This document shows positions 24,905 to 34,671 of a stretch of DNA of 64,000 bases, one piece after another; the stretch's first letter is position 1; every line of letters begins with the position of its first letter. Position numbers and translations under genes: made by a program. This DNA is from Maribacter luteus (GTDB lineage: Bacteria; Bacteroidota; Bacteroidia; Flavobacteriales; Flavobacteriaceae). The DNA lies in contig NZ_WKJH01000018.1 in the NCBI RefSeq assembly GCF_009674825.1, positions 166,829 through 230,828 on the forward strand, given 5' to 3'. Below the pieces are notes generated by a model that searched no databases, was not told the origin of the DNA, and worked only from the letters and a program-made list of their open reading frames with translations.

Positions 24905-26476
24905 TTACGAAAGTAATACGTAGATAAGAATAGTCAAAAAAACGAGGGTCGCTCCTGCCATATTCACGGCGGACCAAGGTTTTTCTTGGGTTGATTTTTC
25001 TTTGAATACTTCCTTTTTTATACTGGTGGTGTATTTTGAAACCAAGAACATAATGATAAAGTTCAACACAAATTCAATGCCCCATAAATGAACAAAATGG
25101 ATGTCGATGTCCAAAACGAAGGTGGTCAGTATATAAAATGTAAATCCGAAAAACAATCCGGCTTTTGCTCCTTTGGTATTGATTCGTTTAAAAAATATTC
25201 CTGCAATGATGATAGATGAAATGGGAATAAAGAAAATACCGTTCAATTCCTGTAACAGCATATACAGACCGTCAGGTGCATAGGCCACAAAAGGGGCTAC
25301 GATAATGGCGATGGCGGCTAAAACAACCGAAGATAATTTCCCGTACTTCACCAGTTTGGCATCGGAGGCATCCTTATCGATTATTTTTTTGTAAATGTCC
25401 AAACAAAATATAGTACTGGCTGAGTTTAAGACACTGTTGAAGGTACTTAGGACCGCACCTAAAATGATGGCAGCAAAAAAACCATACAAATAGGTGGGTA
25501 AAACCTTCTTTACGAGTAGAGGATAGATCAAATCGGGGGTTTCATAATATTGGTCCTGAAAATAATAAAATGCAATAAGGCCTGGGAGCACAATGATTAT
25601 AGGAACGAATAACTTCAATACACCCGTATAGATCAAACCTTTCTGTGCCTCAACAAGATTTTTTGCCCCAAAAGCCCTTTGTATGATGGATTGGTTCATA
25701 CCCCAGAAATATAATTGATTGATCATTAGCCCAGTGAACAAAACCGAGAAAGGCAATACAGAGTCCGGTTTGCCTATTATGTCGAATTTGGCTGGGGCAA
25801 AATTGTAGACGGTACTCAATCCATTGAAGATATCCCCATTTCCAATTTGATAAAGTGCTATGGCAGGTATGAGCAAACCTCCCAACATCAATCCCACACC
25901 GTTCAGTGAATCGGAATATGCAATTGCCTTTAATCCGCCGAAAACGGCATAGAACGCACCAATGACGCCAATGGTAAGTACGGTATACACTAAAGATGCT
26001 TCATTAGAAATGCCGAACATGTGTGAGAAGTCAAAGACACTTTCAATATTGATGGCACCAGAATACAGAACAATGGGTAATAGGGTTATCACAAAGGAAG
26101 ACATGAGTAAAAATGCCACAATGGAACGAATGGCCCCATCAAAACGTTTCTCCAAAAATTCGGGAATGGTCGTTAGTCCCATTTTCAGGAACTTGGGAAT
26201 AAAGAATATGGCGGCAATTACCAAGGCAATAGCCGAAGTTACCTCCCATGCGATGACTATGATACCGTTCTCGTAGGAACTACCATTCATACCGATCAAA
26301 TGCTCGGTAGAAATGTTGGTAAGTATCATGGAGCCCGCAATAATGGGGCCAGTTAGACTTTTTCCAGCTAGGAAATAACCTTCCGATGTAGTAAACTTAT
26401 CTTTTCTAAGCTTATAGCTCGTGTAAAAAATAACAAGTAGCGTAAAGCCGAAGAATCCCAAATAAGTATATAACAT
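24905..26476 (-). CDS. Sodium:solute symporter (SSS family)
   Basis: The 523-aa protein has 13-14 predicted membrane helices and SSS family signatures, including GYFLAGKSLTGPIIAGSMIL near residue 33 and NISTEHLIGMNG, with the sodium-symporter region GFFAAIILGAVLSTFNSVLN near residue 330. It imports a small solute with Na+ across the inner membrane. As the last gene of the SDR-uxuA-inositol oxygenase operon (27 bp after the oxygenase), its most likely substrate is myo-inositol or a hexuronate; which one cannot be read from sequence. Confidence 0.9.
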   Translation of the reverse strand: MLYTYLGFFGFTLLVIFYTSYKLRKDKFTTSEGYFLAGKSLTGPIIAGSMILTNISTEHLIGMNGSSYENGIIVIAWEVTSAIALVIAAIFFIPKFLKMGLTTIPEFLEKRFDGAIRSIVAFLLMSSFVITLLPIVLYSGAINIESVFDFSHMFGISNEASLVYTVLTIGVIGAFYAVFGGLKAIAYSDSLNGVGLMLGGLLIPAIALYQIGNGDIFNGLSTVYNFAPAKFDIIGKPDSVLPFSVLFTGLMINQLYFWGMNQSIIQRAFGAKNLVEAQKGLIYTGVLKLFVPIIIVLPGLIAFYYFQDQYYETPDLIYPLLVKKVLPTYLYGFFAAIILGAVLSTFNSVLNSASTIFCLDIYKKIIDKDASDAKLVKYGKLSSVVLAAIAIIVAPFVAYAPDGLYMLLQELNGIFFIPISSIIIAGIFFKRINTKGAKAGLFFGFTFYILTTFVLDIDIHFVHLWGIEFVLNFIIMFLVSKYTTSIKKEVFKEKSTQEKPWSAVNMAGATLVFLTILIYVLLS

Positions 26477-26503
26477 AGAAAAGGTAGTTTGGTTGGTTTT
26501 TGA

Positions 26504-27376
26504 TTAAAATTTTATGACATCGGGTAAGTATTTTTTAACCAATTCCTCGTAGTAGGGCTTAAGGGCCTTAACATCGGGTTTTACAGGAGCTTTGGTATAT
26601 AGGTCGTAGGGATTGAACTTTTTGACCCATTCGAACATCTCAAGGTCCTTTTCATTCATTAAATGGGTATATGCCCCTTCACGATGCTGGGCATAAAAAG
26701 AATGATACCGTATGATGTACAAGGCAGGTTCCGGTAAATGATCCTTTAGGATTTGATATAGGTACTCGTCATGTCCCCAACTCATTTTCACTTGGTCCAA
26801 TCCACAATTGGGCTCGTAAATACCATATTTTGTATTGAATTTCTCATTGGTGGAATCGGGGTTGTCCGCAAAAAATTCAGGATACACAATGGTTTCGGAG
26901 AATTTGCACCCTACCGGGAAAGTATCGCCCACAACTGCCCATTGCGGTTCACCGAAAAGACATAAAACCTTGCCGATATCGTGTAAGAACCCAGTAAGAA
27001 CAAACCAGTCTGGGTGGCCATCGGCCCTAATGGCTTCCGAAGTTTGCAATAAGTGTTGTAATTGGTCCAGGTCAATATCGGGATCACTATCGTCGACCAA
27101 GGTGTTCAGGAAATCCACCGCTTCCCAAAGTGACATTTCCTTCTTGTCAAATTTTAAAAATTCCTTTTCTTTTTGGCAGACGAAATCATACGTTTGATAG
27201 CGATGGTTAACCCTATAAAATTCCCGTACCGTATCAACTCGTTCTGAATCAACATAATTTCTGAACTCCTCCTTATCCTTGGTCATATCACTCGGGTCCG
27301 GATAGCGTTCTTTTAGGTTGTCTTCCCAATCGTCCAAATTTTGCATGGGATTGTCATGATCTGTCGAATTTTTCAT
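26504..27376 (-). CDS. Inositol oxygenase (MIOX family)
   Basis: The 290-aa protein closely follows animal and plant myo-inositol oxygenase, which turns myo-inositol plus O2 into D-glucuronate using a di-iron site. All six expected metal ligands can be placed: His108, His132 and Asp133 (FLHDIGKVL), His202 (SWGHDEYLY), His225 (RYHSFYA) and Asp258 (KFNPYDLYTK). The substrate-binding stretch FGEPQWAVVGDTFPVGC is intact. No signal peptide, so cytoplasmic. It lies between uxuA (18-bp gap) and a symporter, linking inositol uptake to glucuronate breakdown. MIOX is uncommon in bacteria, which makes transfer from or to eukaryotes a reasonable question. Confidence 0.93.
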   Translation of the reverse strand: MKNSTDHDNPMQNLDDWEDNLKERYPDPSDMTKDKEEFRNYVDSERVDTVREFYRVNHRYQTYDFVCQKEKEFLKFDKKEMSLWEAVDFLNTLVDDSDPDIDLDQLQHLLQTSEAIRADGHPDWFVLTGFLHDIGKVLCLFGEPQWAVVGDTFPVGCKFSETIVYPEFFADNPDSTNEKFNTKYGIYEPNCGLDQVKMSWGHDEYLYQILKDHLPEPALYIIRYHSFYAQHREGAYTHLMNEKDLEMFEWVKKFNPYDLYTKAPVKPDVKALKPYYEELVKKYLPDVIKF

Positions 27377-27394
27377 AAGCCTGATTTTTTCAAA

Positions 27395-28582
27395 TTAAAG
27401 TGTCAATGATTTTCTAATACCCAACTCTAAACCACGTATTTCGGCCAAACCGCGTAAACGGCCTATTCCAGAATAACCTGGATTGGTCTTTTTATGTAAG
27501 TCATCGAGCATTTGATGCCCGTGATCAGGACGCATGGGAATACTGTGATCCACTCGTCCTTCCTTCATTCTTCGAGCTTGTTCAATAAGAATTTCCTTTA
27601 CAATGGCGAACATGTCTACATCACCTTCCAAATGATTGGCTTCGTAAAAATTACCTTCCTCATCGCGCTGTGTACTGCGCAAGTGAATAAAATGAACCCG
27701 GTCTGCGAATCTTTTGAAAATATGGACTAGATTGTTTTCAGGAATCACTCCTAAAGAACCAGTACAAAAAGTAATGCCATTGGATAAACTGGGCACTTGC
27801 TCAAATAAATACGCATAATCGGTTTCAGTGCTGACTACACGGGGTAGGCCTAGGATTTGATAAGGGGGGTCATCGGGATGAATGCACATGAGCACCTTAT
27901 TTTGCTCTGCAACCGGAATGATTTCTTTTAGGAAAGATACAAGATGTTCTTTTAATTTTGCCCCATCGATTCCTGAATAAGTATTAAGGATATCTTGGAA
28001 CTGTTCTAAGGTATACCCTTCCTCGGCACCGGGCAATCCCGCGATGATGTTATTAATTAATTTGGTTTTTTCCTCGGGGGGCAAACCATTGATATAAGCT
28101 TTTGCCTTGGTCTTTTGGTCTTCGGTATAGTTGTTTTCGGCACCTGGTCGTTGTAATAGGTACAGTTCAAAGCCAGCAAATGCAATTACATCAAAACGTA
28201 GGGCCTTTGAGCCATCTTGAACTTCAAAGTCCAAGGAAGTCCTTGTCCAATCCAAAACGGGCATAAAATTATAACACACGATTTGTATATCGCAATGAGC
28301 CAGGTTTTCAATACTTTTTTTATAGTTTTCAATATAAAGTTTGTAATCCCCTGTTTGGGTTTTAATGTTCTCATGTACAGGAATAGATTCAACAACGGAC
28401 CATGATAATCCGGCATTTTCTATTTCCTTTTTCCGTTTATTGATTTCTTCTACCGACCATATTTCACCGTTGGGAATATGGTGTAAGGCGCTGACCACTC
28501 CCGTGGCACCGGCTTGTTTTATGTCTTGTAAGGAAACAGGGTCATTGGGACCGTACCATCTCCAGGTTTGTTGCATTGTCAT
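27395..28582 (-). CDS. uxuA: Mannonate dehydratase UxuA
   Basis: This 395-aa protein converts D-mannonate to 2-keto-3-deoxy-D-gluconate in hexuronate breakdown. Family features include [20 protein letters not shown] at the start, [15 protein letters not shown], and metal-ligand segments [11 protein letters not shown] (His and Asp), [18 protein letters not shown] and [13 protein letters not shown] near the C-terminus. Length equals the family norm. It follows the SDR gene by 16 bp and precedes inositol oxygenase by 18 bp, giving two consecutive steps of the pathway. A uronate isomerase (UxaC) and KDG kinase/aldolase are not in this window. Confidence 0.95.
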   Translation of the reverse strand: MTMQQTWRWYGPNDPVSLQDIKQAGATGVVSALHHIPNGEIWSVEEINKRKKEIENAGLSWSVVESIPVHENIKTQTGDYKLYIENYKKSIENLAHCDIQIVCYNFMPVLDWTRTSLDFEVQDGSKALRFDVIAFAGFELYLLQRPGAENNYTEDQKTKAKAYINGLPPEEKTKLINNIIAGLPGAEEGYTLEQFQDILNTYSGIDGAKLKEHLVSFLKEIIPVAEQNKVLMCIHPDDPPYQILGLPRVVSTETDYAYLFEQVPSLSNGITFCTGSLGVIPENNLVHIFKRFADRVHFIHLRSTQRDEEGNFYEANHLEGDVDMFAIVKEILIEQARRMKEGRVDHSIPMRPDHGHQMLDDLHKKTNPGYSGIGRLRGLAEIRGLELGIRKSLTL

Positions 28583-28598
28583 TTTTGGATGTTTTTAA

Positions 28599-29412
28599 TT
28601 ATACGCCACTAAAAGCGCTGAACCCACCATCAATGGGAATAACCACCCCTGTTATGAATTTTGCGGCATCACTACATAAAAAATGAATGGCACCGTTCAG
28701 TTCGTCGGCCTCACCAAAACGGTTCATTGGGGTGTTCTTGATAATGGTATGGCCGCGTTCGGTATAAGACCCATCGTCATTGGTCAATAGTTTCCGATTT
28801 TGGTTTCCGATAAAAAATCCAGGGGCAATGGCATTCACACGAATCTTACCACCGAATTTGGTGGCCATTTCAACGGCCATCCATCGGGTAAAATTTTCCA
28901 TGGCCGCCTTGGAGGCCGAATAACCAACTACTCTGGTAATGGCACGTTCAACGGTCATTGATGAATAATTAACAATTGAACCCTCTTTTTGTTTGGCCAT
29001 GACTTCCCCAAAAACCATGGAGGGTAACACAGTCCCATTTAAATTAAGGTCGGTAACTTTTTGAAAATCGTTTATGTTCAAATCAAAAATGGTTTGGTCT
29101 GGCCCTATAGTGGCGCCGGGCATATTGCCACCTGCTGCATTCAAAAGAATATCGATCTTACCGAATCGGGAAAGTATTTCATCCCTGTTTTTTTCCAATG
29201 TAGCCTTGTCAAGGACATTGGTGACAAGTCCCATGGCTTCACCACCGTTATTAATAATGGTATTGACTTTGGAGGTTATAATTTTCTCGTCCCTATCCAA
29301 AATCACTATTTTAACTCCTGCTTTGGCTAAATTGTCCGCGATACATCCTCCTAGGACACCAGCCCCCCCCGGTTATTACCGCTACTTTATCTTTAATATT
29401 GAATTGATCCAT
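28599..29412 (-). pseudogene. SDR-family fructuronate (D-mannonate) oxidoreductase, frameshifted at a G8 run
   Basis: Read with one base removed from the G8 run (plus-strand C8 at 29363-29370), the gene gives a full 270-aa short-chain dehydrogenase. Its start is ATG 29412 (MDQFNIKDKVAVITGG), then AGVLGGCIADNLAKAG, catalytic YSASK, and NAIAPGFF. As written, the ATG frame stops after 33 codons, and the other frame has two TAA codons just before the G run, so no full product is possible. The longest remaining frame (GTG at 29306) lacks the NAD-binding glycines. Neighbour uxuA (16-bp gap) indicates fructuronate to mannonate reduction. A sequencing error in the homopolymer or slippage-based on/off switching are both possible. 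Confidence 0.85.
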
Positions 29413-29459
29413 GATGGATATAAGTTTTGATTTTTAGGAATTATTAATTTCTATATCCA

Positions 29460-29513
29460 CGAAAATATGATCTGTTCGTTCTAAAGGAATGGATAAACTA
29501 TCCAAAAGCATGG
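29460..29513 (-). promoter_or_regulatory. PUL operator copy C with -7-like box (before SDR-uxuA operon)
   Basis: On the minus strand the operator (29513-29489) reads CCATGCTTTTG-N9-TCCAT, the same core as copies A and B. A box TATTTTCG, one mismatch from TAnnTTTG, lies at 29467-29460, again exactly 21 bp downstream. The SDR start codon is 47 bp further on. This places the uronate/inositol operon under the same control as the SusC operon, which diverges from the same 339-bp region. Confidence 0.62.
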
Positions 29514-29641
29514 ATAAATTTGTCAATGTTCCTTCGATGAGACTTAAATTATTATTGTTTTTGGGGATGTTAAATTAAAAAATACTCAATAATTTATGAT
29601 AACCTTTATGAATAATCAATATAGCTATTTAAACAGTCTTT

Positions 29642-29695
29642 CCATGTTTTTGAATGAAAAATCCATCTTGGTAAGGATCAACTGTTCTAATTTTA
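29642..29695 (+). promoter_or_regulatory. PUL operator copy B with -7-like box (before SusC)
   Basis: The operator (29642-29666) reads CCATGTTTTTG-N9-TCCAT; 23 of 25 bases equal copy A. A -7-like box TAATTTTA lies at 29688-29695, 21 bp downstream, and SusC starts 56 bp after it. The rest of the 339-bp divergent region (29413-29751) holds copy C and AT-rich sequence; no other gene is seen. The likely binder is the hybrid two-component regulator at 48893-52954. Confidence 0.7.
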
Positions 29696-29751
29696 ACATA
29701 ACATTAATATCCTAAGGAATAATCACATTTTTTAAACTAAACTAATTTAAA

Positions 29752-32700
29752 ATGGAAAAACTTAAACTATTATTAATTGTCTTGTTCATAGGCATTTCAT
29801 CAAACGCTTTTGGGCAAACGACACCTGTCTCCGGGGTTGTCACTGATGACCAAGGTATTGCTTTACCCGGGGCCAATGTTATGGAGAAAGGCACCACTAA
29901 TGGCGTGGTAACCGATTTTGATGGGAATTTCACTATTTCTGTTAAAGATGCCAATGCTACGTTATCGGTATCATATATCGGATTTGAAACCAAGGAAATT
30001 AAATTGGATGGTTCGCAGAGCTACTCCGTACAATTAGCTACGGCTTCTACTGGTTTGGATGAAGTTGTGGTTATTGGTTATGGTTCGGTAAAGAAAAGTG
30101 ATTTGACCGGAGCTGTAACGTCTTTGGATAGTGAGACGTTGACCGATCAGAAAAAAACCGACTTAGGTCAGGCTCTTCAAGGTAGGGTTGCTGGTGTTGA
30201 CGTTAGAACGCTGAACTCAAAACCAGGTGCCCCACTCTCTATCAAGATTAGGGGAAACACGGTTATTACAGCCAACCAAGGAAATGAAAGGGATGGTGTA
30301 AGTGATAATTTGGATGATGACCCATCCAAACCACTTTTTGTAGTAGATGGTATCTTCTTTGATGATATCAGTGTATTGAATCCTGCAGATATTGAACAAA
30401 TGGATATTTTAAAAGATGCATCGGCAACCGCTATTTATGGATCTAGAGGAGCTAATGGTGTTGTGATCATTACCACAAAGAATGGTGTAGAGGGCAAAAC
30501 TGTTTTCACTTATGAGGCATCTTTTGGTCTTCGTTCAGCTACTAATATTCCTGATTTATACAATGGTCCGGAATACGTTGAATTTGTAGATGATGTTTTA
30601 AGGGCCAGAGCCTGGAGAGGTACTTCTGGATCTGTAGAAGATTACAATAATGTTGTCATTGACCGTTCCACGGAGTTTCAATCATCTAATGAAGAAGCGG
30701 ATAATGTAGCCAATGGGAGATATACGGATTGGATGGACATGTTTAGAAAAACCGGCGTCCAAACTAGTCATACTGTAGGTATGTCGGGTGGTAGTAATGG
30801 CTTGGTTTATAGTGGGTCTATTGGTTACTTGCATGATGAGGGAATCATGGGCATCGAAGAATATGATAGATACAATATAAGTGCATCGATATCCAAGAAG
30901 GTTTCGGATCAATTGACGGTTGGAATAAAAACCTATTTGGCATTGTCTGAACGTGAGCAGGGAAGTAGGGAATTGTTCAGGAGTACATTACGTTTGGCTC
31001 CTACGGTAAATCCTTATGATACTAACGGGGAACCAATTTTGTTCCCAGACGATCAAGATCCTCGATTTGCGAATCCTGTTTTCGATGCGGAAGGGGCTTG
31101 GCGTAATAATAATAGGTCTTTGGATGTAATTGCCAATGTATTCTTAAATTACAAACCTACCGATTGGATTAATTTTAAAACACAATTTTCTCCAAATGTA
31201 AGTGCCCAACGTTTAGGCGAGTATCGAGGGTTATTGACAAAATCTTCTCGAAATGACCCTTCTAGAATACGTTCTTATTATAATTCTAGTTTGAATACTT
31301 CATATACATGGGATAATATTTTGGATTTCGATTTTAATATCGCCGATGGACATAATCTTAAGACTACTTTGATCAATTCTATTTATTATAGAAACCCGGA
31401 AGGTAGTAACATAGAGGTGAGGAATTTTGATACGGATGCCTACCTATTCTTTAATACAGAGGGAGGATCCGACACGCCAAGGGCCTATGGTAGTTATTTT
31501 GAAAAGGAAACCTTGGCTTCTTTTGCAGGTCGTTTAAATTATAATATCAAGGATAAATACCTTTTTACCTTTACTGGGAGGTATGATGGTTCGTCAAAAT
31601 TAGCAGAAGGCAATAAATGGAAATTCTTTCCATCAGCTGCCTTTGCATGGAGGGTCAGTGAGGAACCATTTCTTCAAGAAGTGGATTGGTTAAATAACTT
31701 GAAACTACGATTGAGTTACGGGGAATCAGGAAACGACCAAACGGTTGATCCATACAGTTCCTTGGCATTTTTAACACAAAGTAGTTATTTGTTCGGAGAT
31801 GATTTTCAAATCGGAAAAGTCGTTGAAGGTCTTTCGAATGCGGATTTGACTTGGGAAGTGTCCAAGGAATATAATTTTGGATTGGACTTTGCAATTTTGC
31901 AAAACAGGTTGAATTTTGGTATAGAAGTCTATAATAAAAAGACCGAAGGTAGTATTCTAGCTCGACAGTTGTCATATGTAACCGGTTTTGGAGGTGGAGG
32001 TACCGTAGGTAACTTTGGTTCTGTAAGAAACAAGGGTGTAGAACTTACCCTAAATACGGTCAACGTGCGTAATGATGATTTTACCTGGCGCACGAACATC
32101 AACTTTACGAAGAATGACAATGAAATTCTAGAGTTATACGGTGGTGTAGATCAGATATTGGTAGGGTCCGATGCTCGTTTGAACGGAGTATTGCAAGTTG
32201 GAGCCCCTATTGATGCGACTTTCGATTATGTAGTTGATGGAATTTGGCAAATTGATGAGGCAGCCGAAGCGAATTCTTTTGGAGCTATACCTGGTCAATA
32301 TAAATTTGTTGATCAAAACGGTGACGGGGAAATAAACCTTGAGGATAAAAAGGTCATTGGTTCTCAATCCCCTGATTGGATTGCAGGTATGACCAATACC
32401 ATCAATTATAAGAATATAGAATTGAATGTACAGGTAAATACAAGACAGGGAGTATTTGGTCATTCAGAATTCCATCAGAATTTTGCAACATTTCAAGGTG
32501 ATAAGGCTAAATTCAATAGTTTGAACCAGGATTATTGGACACCGAACAACCCAGATGCGGAATATCCTTCACCTGAATATGGTGAAGATAGTGGTAGGCC
32601 TTGGTTTTATGAAGATATGTCCTTCGTAAGAATAGGCAATATTGGTCTAGCGTATCAATTTCCACAGGAGCTTTTGGATAAGTTGAAAATGTCTAGTTTG

Positions 32701-32838
32701 CGATTCTCATTGGATGTTCAAAACCCGTTCACTTTTACTGATTTTGCGGGGCCAGATCCAGAAACTGGTCTTCAGAACTCATACAACATGGGGTATTCAG
32801 TTAAAACGGTATTATTTGGCCTAAAGTTATCTTACTAA
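29752..32838 (+). CDS. SusC-like TonB-dependent outer-membrane transporter
   Basis: The 1028-aa protein has a signal peptide (KLLLIVLFIGISSNAFGQ) and a carboxypeptidase-like regulatory domain (residues 25-105, SGVVTDDQGIALPGANVMEK). A TonB box/plug region (LDEVVVIGYGSVKKSDLTGA, DILKDASATAIYGSRGANGV) and a C-terminal beta barrel ending in VLFGLKLSY complete it. It forms the pedal-bin import pore with the SusD-like lipoprotein encoded 20 bp downstream. It is the first gene of the main enzyme operon, under operator copy B. The transported glycan is unknown. Confidence 0.95.
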   Translation: MEKLKLLLIVLFIGISSNAFGQTTPVSGVVTDDQGIALPGANVMEKGTTNGVVTDFDGNFTISVKDANATLSVSYIGFETKEIKLDGSQSYSVQLATASTGLDEVVVIGYGSVKKSDLTGAVTSLDSETLTDQKKTDLGQALQGRVAGVDVRTLNSKPGAPLSIKIRGNTVITANQGNERDGVSDNLDDDPSKPLFVVDGIFFDDISVLNPADIEQMDILKDASATAIYGSRGANGVVIITTKNGVEGKTVFTYEASFGLRSATNIPDLYNGPEYVEFVDDVLRARAWRGTSGSVEDYNNVVIDRSTEFQSSNEEADNVANGRYTDWMDMFRKTGVQTSHTVGMSGGSNGLVYSGSIGYLHDEGIMGIEEYDRYNISASISKKVSDQLTVGIKTYLALSEREQGSRELFRSTLRLAPTVNPYDTNGEPILFPDDQDPRFANPVFDAEGAWRNNNRSLDVIANVFLNYKPTDWINFKTQFSPNVSAQRLGEYRGLLTKSSRNDPSRIRSYYNSSLNTSYTWDNILDFDFNIADGHNLKTTLINSIYYRNPEGSNIEVRNFDTDAYLFFNTEGGSDTPRAYGSYFEKETLASFAGRLNYNIKDKYLFTFTGRYDGSSKLAEGNKWKFFPSAAFAWRVSEEPFLQEVDWLNNLKLRLSYGESGNDQTVDPYSSLAFLTQSSYLFGDDFQIGKVVEGLSNADLTWEVSKEYNFGLDFAILQNRLNFGIEVYNKKTEGSILARQLSYVTGFGGGGTVGNFGSVRNKGVELTLNTVNVRNDDFTWRTNINFTKNDNEILELYGGVDQILVGSDARLNGVLQVGAPIDATFDYVVDGIWQIDEAAEANSFGAIPGQYKFVDQNGDGEINLEDKKVIGSQSPDWIAGMTNTINYKNIELNVQVNTRQGVFGHSEFHQNFATFQGDKAKFNSLNQDYWTPNNPDAEYPSPEYGEDSGRPWFYEDMSFVRIGNIGLAYQFPQELLDKLKMSSLRFSLDVQNPFTFTDFAGPDPETGLQNSYNMGYSVKTVLFGLKLSY

Positions 32839-32858
32839 TTTTTTTAAACTACAAAAAG

Positions 32859-34532
32859 ATGAAAATATTTAATAACCTAAAGTATATATTAGGCTTGTTG
32901 GCCATTTTGATGCTATCAAATGCCTGTAATGACTATATTGAAGAAGAGATATACTCAGACATTACCAGTGAAAACTTTATCACCCAAGATAATGCGGATC
33001 AGTTGGTTGTTGGTTTATACGGTAGTCTTCGAGAAGTTTATCGTGACTATACCTTCGAATTTTTGGGAACCGATATCTTTGCCACTAAAGGTGAAACTTT
33101 TTCTTTCAGTGCTACCAACGACTATTTTAACTTAAATTCAGGAATAGGATTATCTGTTTGGTCCAATAATTATAGTGTTATCGCTAAAGCGAATACCGTT
33201 ATAAACAGATTTGAAAATCAAATCAATTGGAGCGATGCCAATTTAGGTAATAAAGATTACGGAATTGCCCAAGCAAAAGCGTTACGAGCTTTGGGATTTT
33301 TTAACCTCGTACAGCAATACGGCGGTGTAGTGTTGGAGTTAGAGGAATCTCAAAGTATACGAACGGATTATGCACGGTCAACCGAGGCGGAAACCTATGC
33401 ACAGATCATTACTGATTTGGAAGCTGCAATACCCAATTTATTGAGTAACCCAGATACGGGAAGGTTTTCAAAAAGGGCGGCACAACACTTGTTGGCAGAG
33501 GTTTATCTAACCAGGGCATATACTTCTTTTGCTGAAACCAATGATTTTGAAACTGCTGCGGCATTGGCAGAGCAGGCTATTGGTAATTATGATATCAGAA
33601 GTCAATCTTTTGCTGAGGTTTTCGATTATGACAACCAAGTGAATGATGAGGTTCTATTCGCCATACAATGGGGAAATAGTGGTTTAGCGGCTGACAAGAA
33701 CAACAATAAGCATTCCCTTTTCATGAACCAGGTATTTAATTATCCTGGGATTAATAGGACCACTAGTCCTTATGGAACAAGTGGTTTTGGAGCCATGCCT
33801 ACACCATTTTTCTATTCGTTGTTCGCAGATAATGACACTAGGGAAGAAGCTACTATTCATAGAGCCTTATTCGCAGATATAGAAGATACTTATGATGCTG
33901 ATAATGATGGTCCATTACCAGAAGATGTTATTCAACCTGGGGATACCGTTATATTCTATCCTAAATATGCCCTTGATGCTACAGAATTGGCAGACAAATT
34001 GAATCGTTATTATGTTTATCAACCAGATCAGTACTTATTTGGTCTTCCTGATAACATACCTGGTGCTACGTATCAATATAGTGCGAACCAGGAAAGAACC
34101 AATTTCCCGATTTTCAAGAAGTTCGATGATCAGGATTTCAATGAAGAAACCGAAGGTGCACGTGACACTTATGTCTTTAGGGTTGCAGGTACCCACCTTT
34201 TAGCAGCAGAAGCTTATTTGGGTGCAGGCAATAGTGCATCTGCCTTGTCACATTTGAATATTGTAAGGGAACGGGCTACAGGTGTGGCCAATGAATACAC
34301 AACGATAACCATTGATGATATTCTGAACGAAAGGGCCTTAGAGCTTGCAGGTGAGGCAAATCGTTGGGCGGTTTTAAAGCGAACAGGCAAATTGGAAGAA
34401 CGTATTGATCTCTACAATCCACAGGTTATTGACCATGGAGCTTTTGATGCTAGTATACACTTGTTACGACCTATACCTGCAAATGAGTTACAGCTTTCCG
34501 ATGGTTCATTGGAACAAAATCCAGGGTACTAA
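32859..34532 (+). CDS. SusD-like surface glycan-binding lipoprotein (RagB/SusD)
   Basis: The 557-aa protein has a lipoprotein signal (LGLLAILMLSNACNDY), a SusD-like N-terminal domain with TPR-type helices (QAKALRALGFFNLVQQYGGV, KRAAQHLLAEVYLTRAYTSF) and a RagB C-terminal region (LNERALELAGEANRWAVLKR, ending LEQNPGY). It captures glycan for the SusC channel at the outer membrane. The gene follows susC by 20 bp and is followed by a strong hairpin, which may reduce read-through to the enzyme genes. Confidence 0.95.
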   Translation: MKIFNNLKYILGLLAILMLSNACNDYIEEEIYSDITSENFITQDNADQLVVGLYGSLREVYRDYTFEFLGTDIFATKGETFSFSATNDYFNLNSGIGLSVWSNNYSVIAKANTVINRFENQINWSDANLGNKDYGIAQAKALRALGFFNLVQQYGGVVLELEESQSIRTDYARSTEAETYAQIITDLEAAIPNLLSNPDTGRFSKRAAQHLLAEVYLTRAYTSFAETNDFETAAALAEQAIGNYDIRSQSFAEVFDYDNQVNDEVLFAIQWGNSGLAADKNNNKHSLFMNQVFNYPGINRTTSPYGTSGFGAMPTPFFYSLFADNDTREEATIHRALFADIEDTYDADNDGPLPEDVIQPGDTVIFYPKYALDATELADKLNRYYVYQPDQYLFGLPDNIPGATYQYSANQERTNFPIFKKFDDQDFNEETEGARDTYVFRVAGTHLLAAEAYLGAGNSASALSHLNIVRERATGVANEYTTITIDDILNERALELAGEANRWAVLKRTGKLEERIDLYNPQVIDHGAFDASIHLLRPIPANELQLSDGSLEQNPGY

Positions 34533-34582
34533 ATTTTACATTGAATATATAAAAGTTGAGTTGATTAGTTTGAGTTAGTTTT

Positions 34583-34614
34583 AATACAGGCAGGAAAGTA
34601 AACCTGCCTGTATT
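34583..34614 (+). terminator. Intercistronic hairpin after susD
   Basis: A perfect 12-bp stem (AATACAGGCAGG at 34583-34594, CCTGCCTGTATT at 34603-34614) with an 8-base loop lies 50 bp after the susD stop. A T-rich stretch (ACTTTTTTAAC) comes a few bases later rather than directly at the stem. Such hairpins between susCD and enzyme genes can cut transcription partly or protect the susCD message end. It may act as an attenuator. Confidence 0.65.
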
Positions 34615-34671
34615 CTATTACTTTTTTAACTGCTTAAAGCACAGATTCACCATTCAAATCTTAAGACCGTT

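Noticed and set aside
28599..29306. Accepting the 235-codon frame starting at GTG 29306 as the intact SDR gene
   Set aside because: It lacks the NAD-binding glycine motif, which is present just upstream in another frame separated by the G8 run.
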